A stretch of DNA of 64,000 nt from Microbacterium tenebrionis (GTDB taxonomy: Bacteria > Actinomycetota > Actinomycetes > Actinomycetales > Microbacteriaceae), in NCBI RefSeq assembly GCF_903645325.1, contig NZ_CAHJXQ010000006.1:62001-126000 (forward strand), written 5' to 3'. The translations under genes and the position numbers were made by a program. Each line of letters opens with the position of its first letter. Positions within the stretch are counted from its first letter, which is position 1. The notes beneath the pieces are model-generated. The model was not told the origin of the DNA. It saw only the letters and a program-made list of their open reading frames with translations, and made no database searches. Positions 1-8,053 of this stretch are shown in pieces.

Positions 1-7
1 TGGAACC

Positions 8-508
8 GTGACGATCGTTCCCCCACAACCCGGAGAGCCGCGGCGCCCGCTGGGCCCCCGCAATCCGGGTGACGCCTGGGTCGTCGCCGAGACGGGGGAG
101 AAGTACTGGGGCCGCTTCGGTGCGGCAGGTCTCCTCGCCGTCGATGCCGAGCGCGGCATCCTCCTTCAGCACCGCGTGAGCTGGAGCCATTTCGGCGGCA
201 CGTGGGGACTGCCGGGCGGCGCGCTGCACGAGGGCGAGACGCCGATCGACGGTGCGATCCGCGAGGCCACCGAGGAGGCCGGAATCCCCGAGGGTGCCGT
301 GCAGGTGCGGTTCACCAGCGTGCTCGATCTTCGGATCTGGTCGTACACGACCGTGGTCGCCGACGTCGTCGCGCCGTTCGAGCCGGTGATCAGCGACCCC
401 GAGAGTGTCGCTCTCGAGTGGGTGCCGATCGACGAGGTCGACCAGCGGCCGCTGCATCCGGGGTTCGCGGATGCCTGGCCCCGTCTGCGTGAGCAGCTGA
501 ACGCCTAG
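8..508 (+). CDS. Nudix hydrolase
   Basis: Nudix-family pyrophosphohydrolase; the family cleaves nucleoside diphosphates linked to another moiety, and the substrate cannot be read from this sequence. The Nudix box is intact at residues 71-93: G71, E77, R85, E86, E89, E90 and G92 match the family pattern, so the Mg2+-binding glutamates are present. At 166 residues it has the usual size. The GTG at 8 is the first start visible, but the frame is open to the window edge, so the real start may lie upstream. The gene converges with the S4-domain gene, their ends overlapping by four bases. Ordinary chromosomal context. Confidence 0.85.
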   Translation: MTIVPPQPGEPRRPLGPRNPGDAWVVAETGEKYWGRFGAAGLLAVDAERGILLQHRVSWSHFGGTWGLPGGALHEGETPIDGAIREATEEAGIPEGAVQVRFTSVLDLRIWSYTTVVADVVAPFEPVISDPESVALEWVPIDEVDQRPLHPGFADAWPRLREQLNA

Positions 509-885
509 TCCCGACCTCGCAGCCGATCGATCTCGCGGCGTTCGCGCTTGGTGGGGCGCCCGGCCCCGCGGTCGCGCACGCCGAGGGCGGCGACGGGTTC
601 GCGCGCGGGTGTGCGGTCGTCATACGCGAGTGCCGCGACGGGGGCGCCGACGCGCTTCGTGAGCGTCTGGCGGACGATGAGGATGCGGTCGAATCCGCTG
701 ATTCTGATGCGCACCTCGTCACCCGGCTTGACCGTCTGCGCGGCTTTGACCTTGTCGCTGTTGACGCGTACATGCCCCGCGCGGCATGCGGTGGTCGCGG
801 CGGAGCGCGTCTTGTACACGCGGATGGCCCACAGCCAGCTGTCGATGCGCACCGGCTTCGTCATCATCGGGTTCTGCGCGTTCAT
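505..885 (-). CDS. S4-domain RNA-binding protein (Hsp15-like)
   Basis: 126-residue RNA-binding protein of the S4 superfamily, closest in layout to Hsp15/HslR, which in E. coli binds stalled large ribosomal subunits. The S4 fold covers about residues 13-70 and opens with RIDSWLWAIRVYKTRS; the C-terminus is strongly basic (GRPTKRERREIDRLRG), as expected for RNA contact. The ATG at 885 overlaps the stop of the upstream lysoplasmalogenase gene as ATGA, so the pair is probably translationally coupled. The ribosomal role is known for the family, not shown here. Confidence 0.85.
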   Translation of the reverse strand: MNAQNPMMTKPVRIDSWLWAIRVYKTRSAATTACRAGHVRVNSDKVKAAQTVKPGDEVRIRISGFDRILIVRQTLTKRVGAPVAALAYDDRTPAREPVAALGVRDRGAGRPTKRERREIDRLRGRD

Positions 886-1553
886 GCGGTGGCCTTCTTC
901 CGCAGGGATACAAGGGCGCCGGCGACGAGAAGTCCCTGCCCGAGCGCGTAGGTGAGCATGACGAGCGGGCTCGTCCACGCAGGCATAGCGTCGGCCATGA
1001 ACAGTCGGAAGGCGAGGATCGTATCGCTGGCGAGGAAGAACACCCCGCCGACGGCGATGAGCGGGTGGCAGCGGGCCGCGACCGCCGCAGTGCCGCCGAG
1101 GACGATTCCGTATGCGGCGACGGCGGGCAGCAGTGCTCCGGTGTGCGGGCCGAGGATGATGATCATGCCGATCCACCATGCCGCGTAGACGAGCGTCCAC
1201 CACGGCAGCCGGCGTATACGCAGGATGCGTGCGAACAGCACGATGTAGGCGATGTGCGCGAGGCCGAAAAACAGGAGCATGAGCGGCAGCTCGGGGCCGC
1301 CAGGGAAGAATTCGCCGGCGCCGTCGCCGAGCCAGGAGAGCGCGATGGCGGCGAGCAGCAGCAGGATCGCGAGAGACGGCTGCAGACGTGCGGAGACCAG
1401 CACCGGGATCGCGAGCAGCGGCATCAGCCACAGCTTCGTCGGACTCGCGATCTCACTGCCGACCGCGAGCGCCCGCACATGCACGAGCGACATCGCCGCG
1501 AAGGGGACGAATGCCGTGAGGAGGATCGTTCGAGGCAGGATGCGGCGCGGCAT
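882..1553 (-). CDS. YhhN-family lysoplasmalogenase-like membrane protein
   Basis: 223-residue polytopic membrane protein of the YhhN/TMEM86 family, whose studied members hydrolyse the vinyl-ether bond of lysoplasmalogens. About eight hydrophobic segments fill the protein. The family signature is visible in the acidic motif SWLGDGAGEF near residue 75 and in FFLASDTILAF near residue 178, which carry the conserved aspartates. It is first in a two-gene minus-strand operon with the S4 protein (ATGA overlap). Substrate in this organism is unknown. Confidence 0.8.
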   Translation of the reverse strand: MPRRILPRTILLTAFVPFAAMSLVHVRALAVGSEIASPTKLWLMPLLAIPVLVSARLQPSLAILLLLAAIALSWLGDGAGEFFPGGPELPLMLLFFGLAHIAYIVLFARILRIRRLPWWTLVYAAWWIGMIIILGPHTGALLPAVAAYGIVLGGTAAVAARCHPLIAVGGVFFLASDTILAFRLFMADAMPAWTSPLVMLTYALGQGLLVAGALVSLRKKATA

Positions 1554-1575
1554 CCACCCATCGTAGAGCGGGTCG

Positions 1576-2153
1576 TCAGGCGACGGTGAGGCTGGCGATC
1601 GGGCGTTCGGGCTTGGGGCCGGGGATCGCGGTGAAGCCGGCGGCCAAGAACGTCGACAGAGCGCCGTGGAACAGATCGTTCACGTGCGGCTTGGTCTTGC
1701 TCGTGTCGATCGGGTAGCCCTCACGCGGGCACCGGAGTCCTTCGCGAATGCGACGGCCGCGTCGAGTAAGGCGGCGTTCAATCCCTGGCCACGATGCTCC
1801 TTGCGGACGACGAAGCAGCTGACACCCCACACACCCTCGTCGTCGAGGGGCTCGTACGTTGTCGCGACGATGTTGCGGGTGCGCCCGAGGCGCCGCTGCG
1901 CGGGCCGCGGACCCACGCGGATCCAGCCGGCGGCCTCGCCGTCGACGTAGGCGACGATCCCGGGCGGGCGGTCGGATGCCACCTCCTGCTGGAACAGCGC
2001 CGTGCGCTGGGCGAGGTCGGTGGCCTCCCACTCCTTGTTGGTGAGGACCGGCCAGACGCATTGACAGCCGCGACCGTCGCCGCCGCCGCTCAGAGCATGC
2101 TGGATGTCGTCCCACACGGCAGGGCTTGCGAGTTCGGTGGTGATCGTGGGCAT
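1576..2153 (-). pseudogene. GNAT acetyltransferase, single-base frameshift
   Basis: GCN5-related N-acetyltransferase split over two frames. Residues 1-134 from the ATG at 2153 give the N-terminal part with the acetyl-CoA loop VRKEHRGQGLN. The frame then fails near 1720-1725, after AFAKDSGARV, and the other minus frame continues with EGYPIDTSKTKPHVNDLFHG and ends at 1576. One base added in that stretch would rebuild a normal protein of about 190 residues. Either the gene is inactivated or this is a sequencing error. It lies next to the ICE integration site but looks chromosomal. Confidence 0.75.
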
Positions 2154-2260
2154 GTGCGGGAGGTTACGCCGAGCCTCCGACACGGGCAAGCATCCTGGTT
2201 CGCGAAGGCTTCGTCGTGCGGCTAAGATAGGGGAGTTGCCTGCGCGCGAGCGCACGACAA

Positions 2261-2330
<70 letters not shown>

Positions 2331-2351
2331 AACAACTGAAAATCGATGCCA

Positions 2352-2425
2352 CGGGATGTGGCGCAGCTTGGTAGCGCACCTGACTGGGGGTCAGGGGGTC
2401 GCAGGTTCAAATCCTGTCATCCCGA
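2352..2425 (+). tRNA. tRNA-Pro(GGG)
   Basis: Complete cloverleaf: acceptor stem CGGGATG with CATCCCG (2418-2424), discriminator A, D-arm, anticodon stem CCTGA/TCAGG around loop CTGGGGG (anticodon GGG, proline), and a T-arm with loop TTCAAAT. CCA is not encoded; ACAG follows. It has no convincing promoter directly upstream and may depend on the one before the defective copy at 2261. With the integrase gene close by, its 3' part is the likely attL of the ICE. Confidence 0.95.
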
Positions 2426-2430
2426 CAGAA

Positions 2431-2464
2431 AAGCCCCGATGAGAAGCCATTTTCATCGGGGCTT
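2431..2464 (+). terminator. Intrinsic hairpin after tRNA-Pro
   Basis: Perfect 12-bp stem, AAGCCCCGATGA paired with TCATCGGGGCTT, around a ten-base loop, starting six bases after the tRNA. No long T tract follows, which is common in high-GC actinobacteria. Confidence 0.75.
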
Positions 2465-2490
2465 CGTCATGTCTGACGACGGGTTTTTGT

Positions 2491-2604
2491 TGGTCCCCCT
2501 CTGGTCCCCTCGCCAAGGCATCGATGCCGCATCACAGACGTCGGAGGGCATATCTGGCTCTCTGGAAAACGCCGCCTGTGGATAAGGGGACCAAAAGGGG
2601 ACCA
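2491..2604. promoter_or_regulatory. Inverted 20-bp arms between tRNA and integrase
   Basis: The 20-mer at 2491-2510 and the 20-mer at 2585-2604 are inverted copies matching at 18 of 20 positions. Each is itself built from two GGGGACC units. Lying between the presumed core site and the integrase gene, they look like arm-type binding sites for the integrase or excisionase. A DnaA-box match, TGTGGATAA (2577-2585), abuts the right arm. The role is inferred from position. Confidence 0.5.
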
Positions 2605-2634
2605 GAGCCCCCGGTCGTGGCTTCCGGCTCCCCG

Positions 2635-3861
2635 TCACAGTGGCCTCGAGGCCTCACGCCGGCTCGGTCTGCTGGCCTTGGCGGATCGGGCGAGGAAGGC
2701 GTTGGCCTGCTCTGCGGCGGATGCGAGGTGGCGGTCGTCGGGGTGCAGGTATCCGCGTGTGGTCTCGACGGAGGCGTGGCCGAGGATGTCCTGGAGGACG
2801 TGCAGCGGGATGCCTGCGTCTGCCATCCAGGTGGCTCCGGTGTGCCGGAGGCCGTGCCGGGTGAGGTCGGGCAGGCCGAGATCGCTGACGATCTGGTCCC
2901 AGTTCGTGGCGTCCCGCACGGTCGCGGTCGTGAGAGCGCCGCCCTTCGGGCCGATCAGCAGCCGGTCCTCGGGCTCCTTGCCTTCCGCGAGCCGCTCGAG
3001 GATCGGGCGGAGCGGGTCGAGGATCGGGACGCGGCGTTCTCTCCGGCCTTTCGTCTGTTTCGTGATGAGCCCGCCTTTGCCGGGGTAGGTCTGCCGTGCG
3101 ATCATCACGATGTTCTTGTCGAACCGGACGTCACCGGCCTGAAGGCCCGAGACCTCGGATGAGCGCGCTGCGAGGAGGGCGGCGAGCATGACGAAGTCGG
3201 AGTAGGACTGGTGAATGTTCCCGCAGGCTTCAGCGAGCGTCGTCAGCGTTGCCATGTCGGGGATCGCATGCGCGCGCGGGGAAGCATCCTCCGCAGGCTG
3301 GAGACGGAAGGCATTGCGGTTCAGGCTGCGCTTGGCACGGTTCTTCGCGGGGTTGATCGGGATGAGCCCGTCGCGCACCGCTTCATCGAGGACCCGCACG
3401 AGCGGGGCGATGGAGTTCTTGATCGTTGACGCCCCGTGCCGTTTCTCCCAGGCATCGATGGTGCGGTCGATGATCCCGGCGGTGATCTGCGCGACCGGCA
3501 GGTGCCCGAGGGCAGGTAGCACCCGGAGCTTGAGACCGTACCCGTAGGTCTCCCCGGTGGAGGTGGGGTCGAGGCCGCGCGCCCATCGGTCGCCGATCGT
3601 GGTGACGAACTCGGTGAGCGTCATGGACACGTCCATGCCCTTGGCCGATGACTGCCGCAGCGAGTCGAAGAACTCGTGCGCCGCAGCCTCGTCATCGACG
3701 ATCTCGGAGCGGATGATGCGGCGTTTGCTGATCGGGTCCGTCCAGCGGGCACGGGCGCGGATGCCGTAGGAGCGACGTTCCAGGTCGGTGGAGATCTTCA
3801 CGCCGACCGGAGGCGCCGGCTTTGGCTGCGCGTGCGGGAGCGGCTCACCCTTCCGGGGCAT
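2635..3861 (-). CDS. int: Tyrosine site-specific recombinase (ICE integrase)
   Basis: 408-residue phage-type integrase that would integrate and excise the element at tRNA-Pro. Residues about 80-175 form the SAM-like core-binding domain; the catalytic domain follows with R233 (in ARSSEV), a likely K268, H336 and R339 (RHGLRH), H362 (LGHAS) and the nucleophile Y371 (TTRGYLH). All active-site residues are present. It reads toward the tRNA, the usual arrangement for a tRNA-targeting ICE, and its start overlaps the end of the excisionase-like gene by 17 bases, so the two are co-transcribed. Confidence 0.95.
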   Translation of the reverse strand: MPRKGEPLPHAQPKPAPPVGVKISTDLERRSYGIRARARWTDPISKRRIIRSEIVDDEAAAHEFFDSLRQSSAKGMDVSMTLTEFVTTIGDRWARGLDPTSTGETYGYGLKLRVLPALGHLPVAQITAGIIDRTIDAWEKRHGASTIKNSIAPLVRVLDEAVRDGLIPINPAKNRAKRSLNRNAFRLQPAEDASPRAHAIPDMATLTTLAEACGNIHQSYSDFVMLAALLAARSSEVSGLQAGDVRFDKNIVMIARQTYPGKGGLITKQTKGRRERRVPILDPLRPILERLAEGKEPEDRLLIGPKGGALTTATVRDATNWDQIVSDLGLPDLTRHGLRHTGATWMADAGIPLHVLQDILGHASVETTRGYLHPDDRHLASAAEQANAFLARSAKASRPSRREASRPL

Positions 3862-4060
3862 GGCTGTCCTCCAGCCCAGCCAGCCAGGCGTCGACCGCGT
3901 CGATGCGGTACCGGGCGATCCCGCCCAGCCGCAGGAACGGCGGCCCCTGACCAGCCGAACGCCACCTCGACAAAGTCGACTCGGACACCTTGAGATAGGC
4001 GGCGATCTCCCGACTGTCCATTAGAGGCGAGACCACGATCGTGCCGCCGGTATCGCTCAT
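3845..4060 (-). CDS. xis: Excisionase-like HTH DNA-binding protein
   Basis: 71-residue protein with a MerR/AlpA-type winged helix-turn-helix at about residues 14-62: MDSREIAAYLKVSESTLSRW, then a basic wing ending in ARYRIDAVDAWL. This is the common form of recombination directionality factors next to tyrosine integrases in actinobacteria. It overlaps the integrase start by 17 bases and is itself coupled (ATGA) to the gene upstream. ATG at 4060 is used; the internal methionine at residue 14 is a possible alternative. The excision role is inferred. Confidence 0.8.
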   Translation of the reverse strand: MSDTGGTIVVSPLMDSREIAAYLKVSESTLSRWRSAGQGPPFLRLGGIARYRIDAVDAWLAGLEDSHAPEG

Positions 4061-4638
4061 GCGACTTCTCCGGTGTTCGGGTCGAGTCCGGCATAGAAGT
4101 CGTCCTCGGCCTGGCGGCGCGCGGCGACATCGTCGAGGACGAACTGCACGAAGTCCTGATCCCGGTGAGCGATGATCGTGTCCTCGACCGGGCCTGCCGG
4201 GTCCTCGCCGGGCCAGGTGGTCTGCCGGGTCGGGCGGTCTCGGTCGAGACGGGTTCCGGAAGCGGCGACCCAGTCGCGGAGCCGCTGGCGGGCGTCGGCG
4301 AAGTCGCGATGCCAGCCCAGCGGCGCGGAGCCGTTCTGCTCCGGGTCGTAGGCGGACAGCCAATGCAGGTGCAGAGCGCTCAGCTCCCACAACAGCTCCG
4401 GGTGGCGGTGCCAGAACGGCGGAACTACCGAAGCAGGCAGCCCGTAGGTGCGGCGGAGCCAGTCGCCCCAGCGGTTCAGCTCCAGCCACTCGGCCTCCGC
4501 TTCCTCGCTGGTCAGGAGGTTCCAGTTGATCGGGTGCGGAGGCTCCGGGATCAGCGGCCCGTCGAACTCCGCGGCCTCCCCGTCCAGGTCCGGTTCGTCG
4601 GTCTCGGGGGCGGTGTCGTTCTGGTTCATCACGGTCAC
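4057..4638 (-). CDS. DUF4913-family protein
   Basis: 193-residue acidic protein without a known function, of a type (DUF4913) regularly found beside coupling proteins in actinobacterial mobile elements. The recognisable core, about residues 50-150, includes WLRRTYGLPASVVPPFWHRH, LWELSALHLHWLSAY and WHRDFADARQRLRDWV. It lies between SSB and the excisionase-like gene, overlaps the latter by four bases (ATGA) and is probably part of one transcript. No membrane segment, signal peptide or catalytic motif is visible. Confidence 0.75.
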   Translation of the reverse strand: MTVMNQNDTAPETDEPDLDGEAAEFDGPLIPEPPHPINWNLLTSEEAEAEWLELNRWGDWLRRTYGLPASVVPPFWHRHPELLWELSALHLHWLSAYDPEQNGSAPLGWHRDFADARQRLRDWVAASGTRLDRDRPTRQTTWPGEDPAGPVEDTIIAHRDQDFVQFVLDDVAARRQAEDDFYAGLDPNTGEVA

Positions 4639-4644
4639 CGCCGT

Positions 4645-5100
4645 TCAGAGCCCGAGCGCCGGTGCGGCGCCGCGTGATTCGCGGCGGGCGCCGACATCGA
4701 CGGTCTGCCCCGCGGTCTCCTGCGTGACGGCGGGCTGGCGGCGGGTGCGGTCGACCTCGTAGCTCGTGCGGGCGAGGTCGTGGCCGAGCTTCTTCGCGAC
4801 GAACTCCTCGGACTTGACCACCTCGCCTTCCGGCGTGGCGCGGTCGTACTCGCGGGTGTAGCCCTCGGCGACGAACTTGTCTCCCTTGGCGAGCCGGTCG
4901 TGGGCGCGCTCGGCGGTCTTCTTGAACGCCACGAGGTCGTGGAAGGTCGTCTCGGTCTGCGTGAACGACCCGTCCGGCTCCTTGCGATAGTGCTCCTGCC
5001 CGATCTTGGCGTAGAACCGGGCATCGCCCCGCTCCGTGTAGGTGAGCTGCGGGTCGGAGGCGATGAACCCCGAGACGGATTCCTGCGTGTGGAGAGCCAT
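4645..5100 (-). CDS. ssb: Single-stranded DNA-binding protein
   Basis: 151-residue protein with an OB fold of the SSB family in residues about 8-110, seen in LTYTERGDARFYAKIGQEHY, a central TTFHDLVAFKKTAERAHDRL and the strand KFVAEGYTREYD. It lacks the acidic C-terminal tip of chromosomal SSB (it ends in GAAPALGL), so it may not recruit the usual partner proteins. ICE-encoded SSBs are thought to coat the transferred strand. ATG at 5100 is preceded by AGGGGCAG-type purine-rich sequence. Confidence 0.85.
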   Translation of the reverse strand: MALHTQESVSGFIASDPQLTYTERGDARFYAKIGQEHYRKEPDGSFTQTETTFHDLVAFKKTAERAHDRLAKGDKFVAEGYTREYDRATPEGEVVKSEEFVAKKLGHDLARTSYEVDRTRRQPAVTQETAGQTVDVGARRESRGAAPALGL

Positions 5101-5153
5101 TGGACTGCCCCTCTTTCTGACATCGGCGGCGACCCCACGGTGGGGCCGCTCTG

Positions 5154-6950
5154 TCAGGCAGGTGCGCCCGGCGGCTCCTCCGAGCGGTGCTGCAGCGTCG
5201 CCTCGATGTCGGCCCGGTCGTCGCGCAGCTGTTTCGCGTCGGGCCGGTCGGTCCAGGTCCGCAATCGGGTGACGATGGGTGGTGCGGAGCGCAGCAGCAC
5301 CAGTGCAGTCCCGAACGGGAGGGTGCGGATCGTGTCGGGCGGCATGATCGGCACGCGGCGGATGGAGCGCTGTGCGGAGCGGGAGCCGTGGTCTCCGACC
5401 GTGGTGGAGTCGGTCACTTCGTCGCGCTCGCCGATGAGCGTGGTCAGGTCGTGCAGGTCCTTGGAGTTCGACGCTCCGCCGAGGACGATCTTGACGATAG
5501 AGGCGTCCCAGATCGCGCCGGCCGCGTTCTCCGACCACTTCTCCCGCGCCTGCGCGAGGCTTTGGAGTACGGGCATGGTCGTGATCCCGGTTCCGCCGCC
5601 CTCTGCCATGAGCGTCGGCAGCGAGGGCAAGGGTGCGAGGTTGCCGACCTCATCGAGTGCGAGCAGCAGTGGCGGGGCGAGGCGGGCGCCGGGGCTCGTG
5701 GCGGCGAGGCGGCGGGCGGCTTCCACGACGTCTTCCACGAACGCCGCCACCAACGCAGCGGAGTTGTTGGCGCCGGCTCCGGTGGCGAGCAGATAGAGGG
5801 TTCCTCGGTCGCGGAGGAACGCTTCGGGGTCGAAGTCCTCGTCCTCGCGCGGCGAGACGGCGTCGAGCACGCGCGGGTCTGCCAGCGCGGCGAGGGCGAG
5901 GGAGACGCCTTGCCAGATGGAGTCGCGCGTGCGGGGGTCGGAGTCGATCATCGCCTGCAACGAGTCCGCCCACCCAGTCGCCGCTCGCGGGTTCGCGGTG
6001 AGGATCGCCACTGCGTCCGCGGCGGCGGAGGGGTCGAGGGTCCAACGGAACAGCTCCGAGGGCGGCCGGTGATCGAGGGCGGCGGCATGGAGGAGCGCCT
6101 GGAGCGCGGTCCTCGTCTTGCCCTCCCAGAACCCGCCTCCCTCGACCCCGCCGGCCGAGAGACCGGTGCCGGCGGCAAGGCCGGTCGCGCGGATCATCGC
6201 CGTCAAAGGGTCCTCACACCCGCGGATGGGTGACCACCTGAGCCCGGCGGGTAGGCCTTCGGCGAGGTGCTGGGGGTCGAACACCGCGACAGGGCCGATC
6301 TTCTGCCGGGCGCGGAGCGTCGCGGTCAGGTTGTCCGGCCGCGTCGATGTGGTGACGACCGCGCCAGGGGCGTCCAAGATGGCGTTGATGACGATGTGGG
6401 CGCCCTTCCCGGAGCGGGGCGGGCCGATCAGCAGGATGCTGTCTTCGACGGACGCCCAGACGCTCGTGCCATGTGAGGCGCCGATCCGGTAGCCGACATC
6501 CTTCGGCTGCGGCTGGTGGAGCGAGGGCCGCAGGTGACCGGCCCGGCGCAGCAGCGCCGCCTCCGAGGCGGCCTTAGCGACCTCGTTGCGGGTGGCGATC
6601 CCGGCGATGCGGTACGGGTCGGTATTCACTTGACGGCCGTGCTCGCGGAAGAACCGCCACGTCCACCAGCCGGCCACTCCGGCGCCGAGGACCAGCAGAC
6701 CGGCGGTGATCCAGTACGCCACGGCGCTCAGGCCCGGTGCGCCGAGCGCGGTCGCTGGGTCACCGGGGCCCAGCAGCACGCCCAGTCCGGCTTCGACTCC
6801 GCCAGTGGGCTGGTTGACGCCGGTGATCCAGGCGGCGACGGACCCGGCGCCGCGGAGGATGGCGGCGAGGACCGCCGTGCCGATGAGGATGCCGATGCCG
6901 AGGTTGCTCAGCTCGTCCCCGAGCGCTCCCGTGGGCCGGGGCGTGCTCAT
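5154..6950 (-). CDS. VirD4/TraG-type coupling protein
   Basis: 598-residue ATPase that would dock the relaxase-DNA complex to the secretion channel at the inner membrane. Two hydrophobic segments lie near residues 18-42 and 74-98; the cytoplasmic ATPase follows with Walker A GPPRSGKG (176-183) and Walker B LLLALDEVGN (428-437), then LPTLMAEGGGTGITTMPVLQ typical of the family. The ATG at 6950 overlaps the preceding gene by four bases. Size and order of parts fit TraG-like proteins of Gram-positive ICEs. Confidence 0.9.
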   Translation of the reverse strand: MSTPRPTGALGDELSNLGIGILIGTAVLAAILRGAGSVAAWITGVNQPTGGVEAGLGVLLGPGDPATALGAPGLSAVAYWITAGLLVLGAGVAGWWTWRFFREHGRQVNTDPYRIAGIATRNEVAKAASEAALLRRAGHLRPSLHQPQPKDVGYRIGASHGTSVWASVEDSILLIGPPRSGKGAHIVINAILDAPGAVVTTSTRPDNLTATLRARQKIGPVAVFDPQHLAEGLPAGLRWSPIRGCEDPLTAMIRATGLAAGTGLSAGGVEGGGFWEGKTRTALQALLHAAALDHRPPSELFRWTLDPSAAADAVAILTANPRAATGWADSLQAMIDSDPRTRDSIWQGVSLALAALADPRVLDAVSPREDEDFDPEAFLRDRGTLYLLATGAGANNSAALVAAFVEDVVEAARRLAATSPGARLAPPLLLALDEVGNLAPLPSLPTLMAEGGGTGITTMPVLQSLAQAREKWSENAAGAIWDASIVKIVLGGASNSKDLHDLTTLIGERDEVTDSTTVGDHGSRSAQRSIRRVPIMPPDTIRTLPFGTALVLLRSAPPIVTRLRTWTDRPDAKQLRDDRADIEATLQHRSEEPPGAPA

Positions 6951-7504
6951 TCGGGGTGGCCGATCGTGAGGGTGCCGGAGACGCGGCCGAGCAGGATGAC
7001 CTCGCGGGTCGGGGTCCCGGCGAGCTGGTGGGCTTCGACGAGGCCGCGCATGGTGCCGTCCGGGGCGGCATCGCCGTGGGCGATGACGACGGCGATCGCG
7101 ACGTCCTCGCCGGGAACGAACCCTTCCCCGTGCAGCGCGACGAGTTCCGCCGCCGGTCGGCGGGCCGGTTCTTCCGATGCCGGCTCTGGATCGGGTTCGG
7201 TGCGGCGGCGCCTGCTCGGGGTGATGATGTCGGTGAACACGGTTCCGTCCGCTTCGCGCACCTCGACCCGCACCGGGGAGCGGCGCAGGTCGGTGAGCTG
7301 GTCGAGGACGCGGGCGAAGTCCTCCCGCCGCCACGGCGGCGCGAACGGCTCCGGCTCGAACGGCGCCCCGTCGACAGTGACGGTCATGCGGCCGTCCTCG
7401 GCGATGGTGATGGCGACGAGCGGGAGCACGACCGGCACGGGCTCGGCACTCCCGCTTCGGGATGCGGGTTCGCCCCAGGATCGCTTGTAGCGGGGCCGGA
7501 GCAT
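6947..7504 (-). CDS. Conserved ICE protein of unknown function
   Basis: 185-residue soluble protein that I do not recognise as a named family. It has two short beta-rich parts, VVLPLVAITIAEDGRMTVTV and GEGFVPGEDVAIAVVIAHGD, joined by a basic linker (ITPSRRRRTEPDPEP). It is first in the coupling-protein transcript and overlaps that gene by four bases (ATGA), so a role in transfer or its control is likely. The repeat-rich control region 7505-7706 lies directly upstream. Confidence 0.6.
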   Translation of the reverse strand: MLRPRYKRSWGEPASRSGSAEPVPVVLPLVAITIAEDGRMTVTVDGAPFEPEPFAPPWRREDFARVLDQLTDLRRSPVRVEVREADGTVFTDIITPSRRRRTEPDPEPASEEPARRPAAELVALHGEGFVPGEDVAIAVVIAHGDAAPDGTMRGLVEAHQLAGTPTREVILLGRVSGTLTIGHPE

Positions 7505-7744
7505 CAGGAATCCTGCCGATCGTTCGGGATTCCTGAAGGCACGTCGAGATTCCCGAACTCGTGCGCATCTGTCCCAACCGCCGTGAGTTCGTTCGCGGTG
7601 TAAGTCGGTCGCAGTCTCATATCCATCAGGTACGCGGGCGAGTACGGCCAGTGCTCCGCGGCTGACGAACGTTCAGGATTAGTGCGAGGAGTTCACGATT
7701 CGTGAAGGAATCGCAGGAATGGTGAACGCTCGGCTCGGGCTGGA
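7505..7744. promoter_or_regulatory. Repeat-rich region upstream of the coupling-protein operon
   Basis: No credible gene. Several related short palindromes are packed here: CAGGAATCCTG (7505-7515), an imperfect inverted pair GTTCGGGATTCC (7522-7533) and GATTCCCGAAC (7548-7558), and a perfect TTCACGA-T-TCGTGAA (7692-7706). They resemble operators for a regulator of the minus-strand transfer genes starting at 7504. The region is also the left boundary of the metal cassette: TTCAGGATTAGTG (7672-7684) recurs with one mismatch at 10166-10178. Confidence 0.45.
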
Positions 7745-8053
7745 CTATCCGACGTTGAGGGCGGCGAGTTGCTGCGGGGAGCCGGTCACCACGAGCCGCA
7801 GGTCCGAGTGCTGCTCCTCGATGCGCCAGTCGACGAAGGAGCAGCAGGAGCTTTCGGCCTCGACCAGCCCGCGAAGGCGGGCGATGGAGTCCTCGACCTT
7901 GGCGTAGTGGATGGTCAGCCGCGTGTCGGTGCGTTCCGTTTCGAGTGCGTAGTCCTCGTCGAATGCTCGCCACTTCTCGATCTGCGCCTTGCCGGCGGTG
8001 GGGGTCAGCGTGCAGGCGATGGGCAGGCCGTTGAGCGGGCCGATGTGGGTCAC
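7745..8053 (-). CDS. Small cysteine-containing protein of metal cassette
   Basis: 102-residue soluble protein of no family I can name. It contains a CC pair (AESSCCSFVDW, about residues 69-79) and a single Cys near the N-terminus (LPIACTL), possible thiol ligands for a soft metal. The GTG at 8053 is chosen because it overlaps the end of the cation-efflux gene by four bases, so the two are coupled. Its place as third gene after a CmtR-type sensor and a CDF transporter suggests metal binding or delivery; this is inference. Confidence 0.6.
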   Translation of the reverse strand: MTHIGPLNGLPIACTLTPTAGKAQIEKWRAFDEDYALETERTDTRLTIHYAKVEDSIARLRGLVEAESSCCSFVDWRIEEQHSDLRLVVTGSPQQLAALNVG

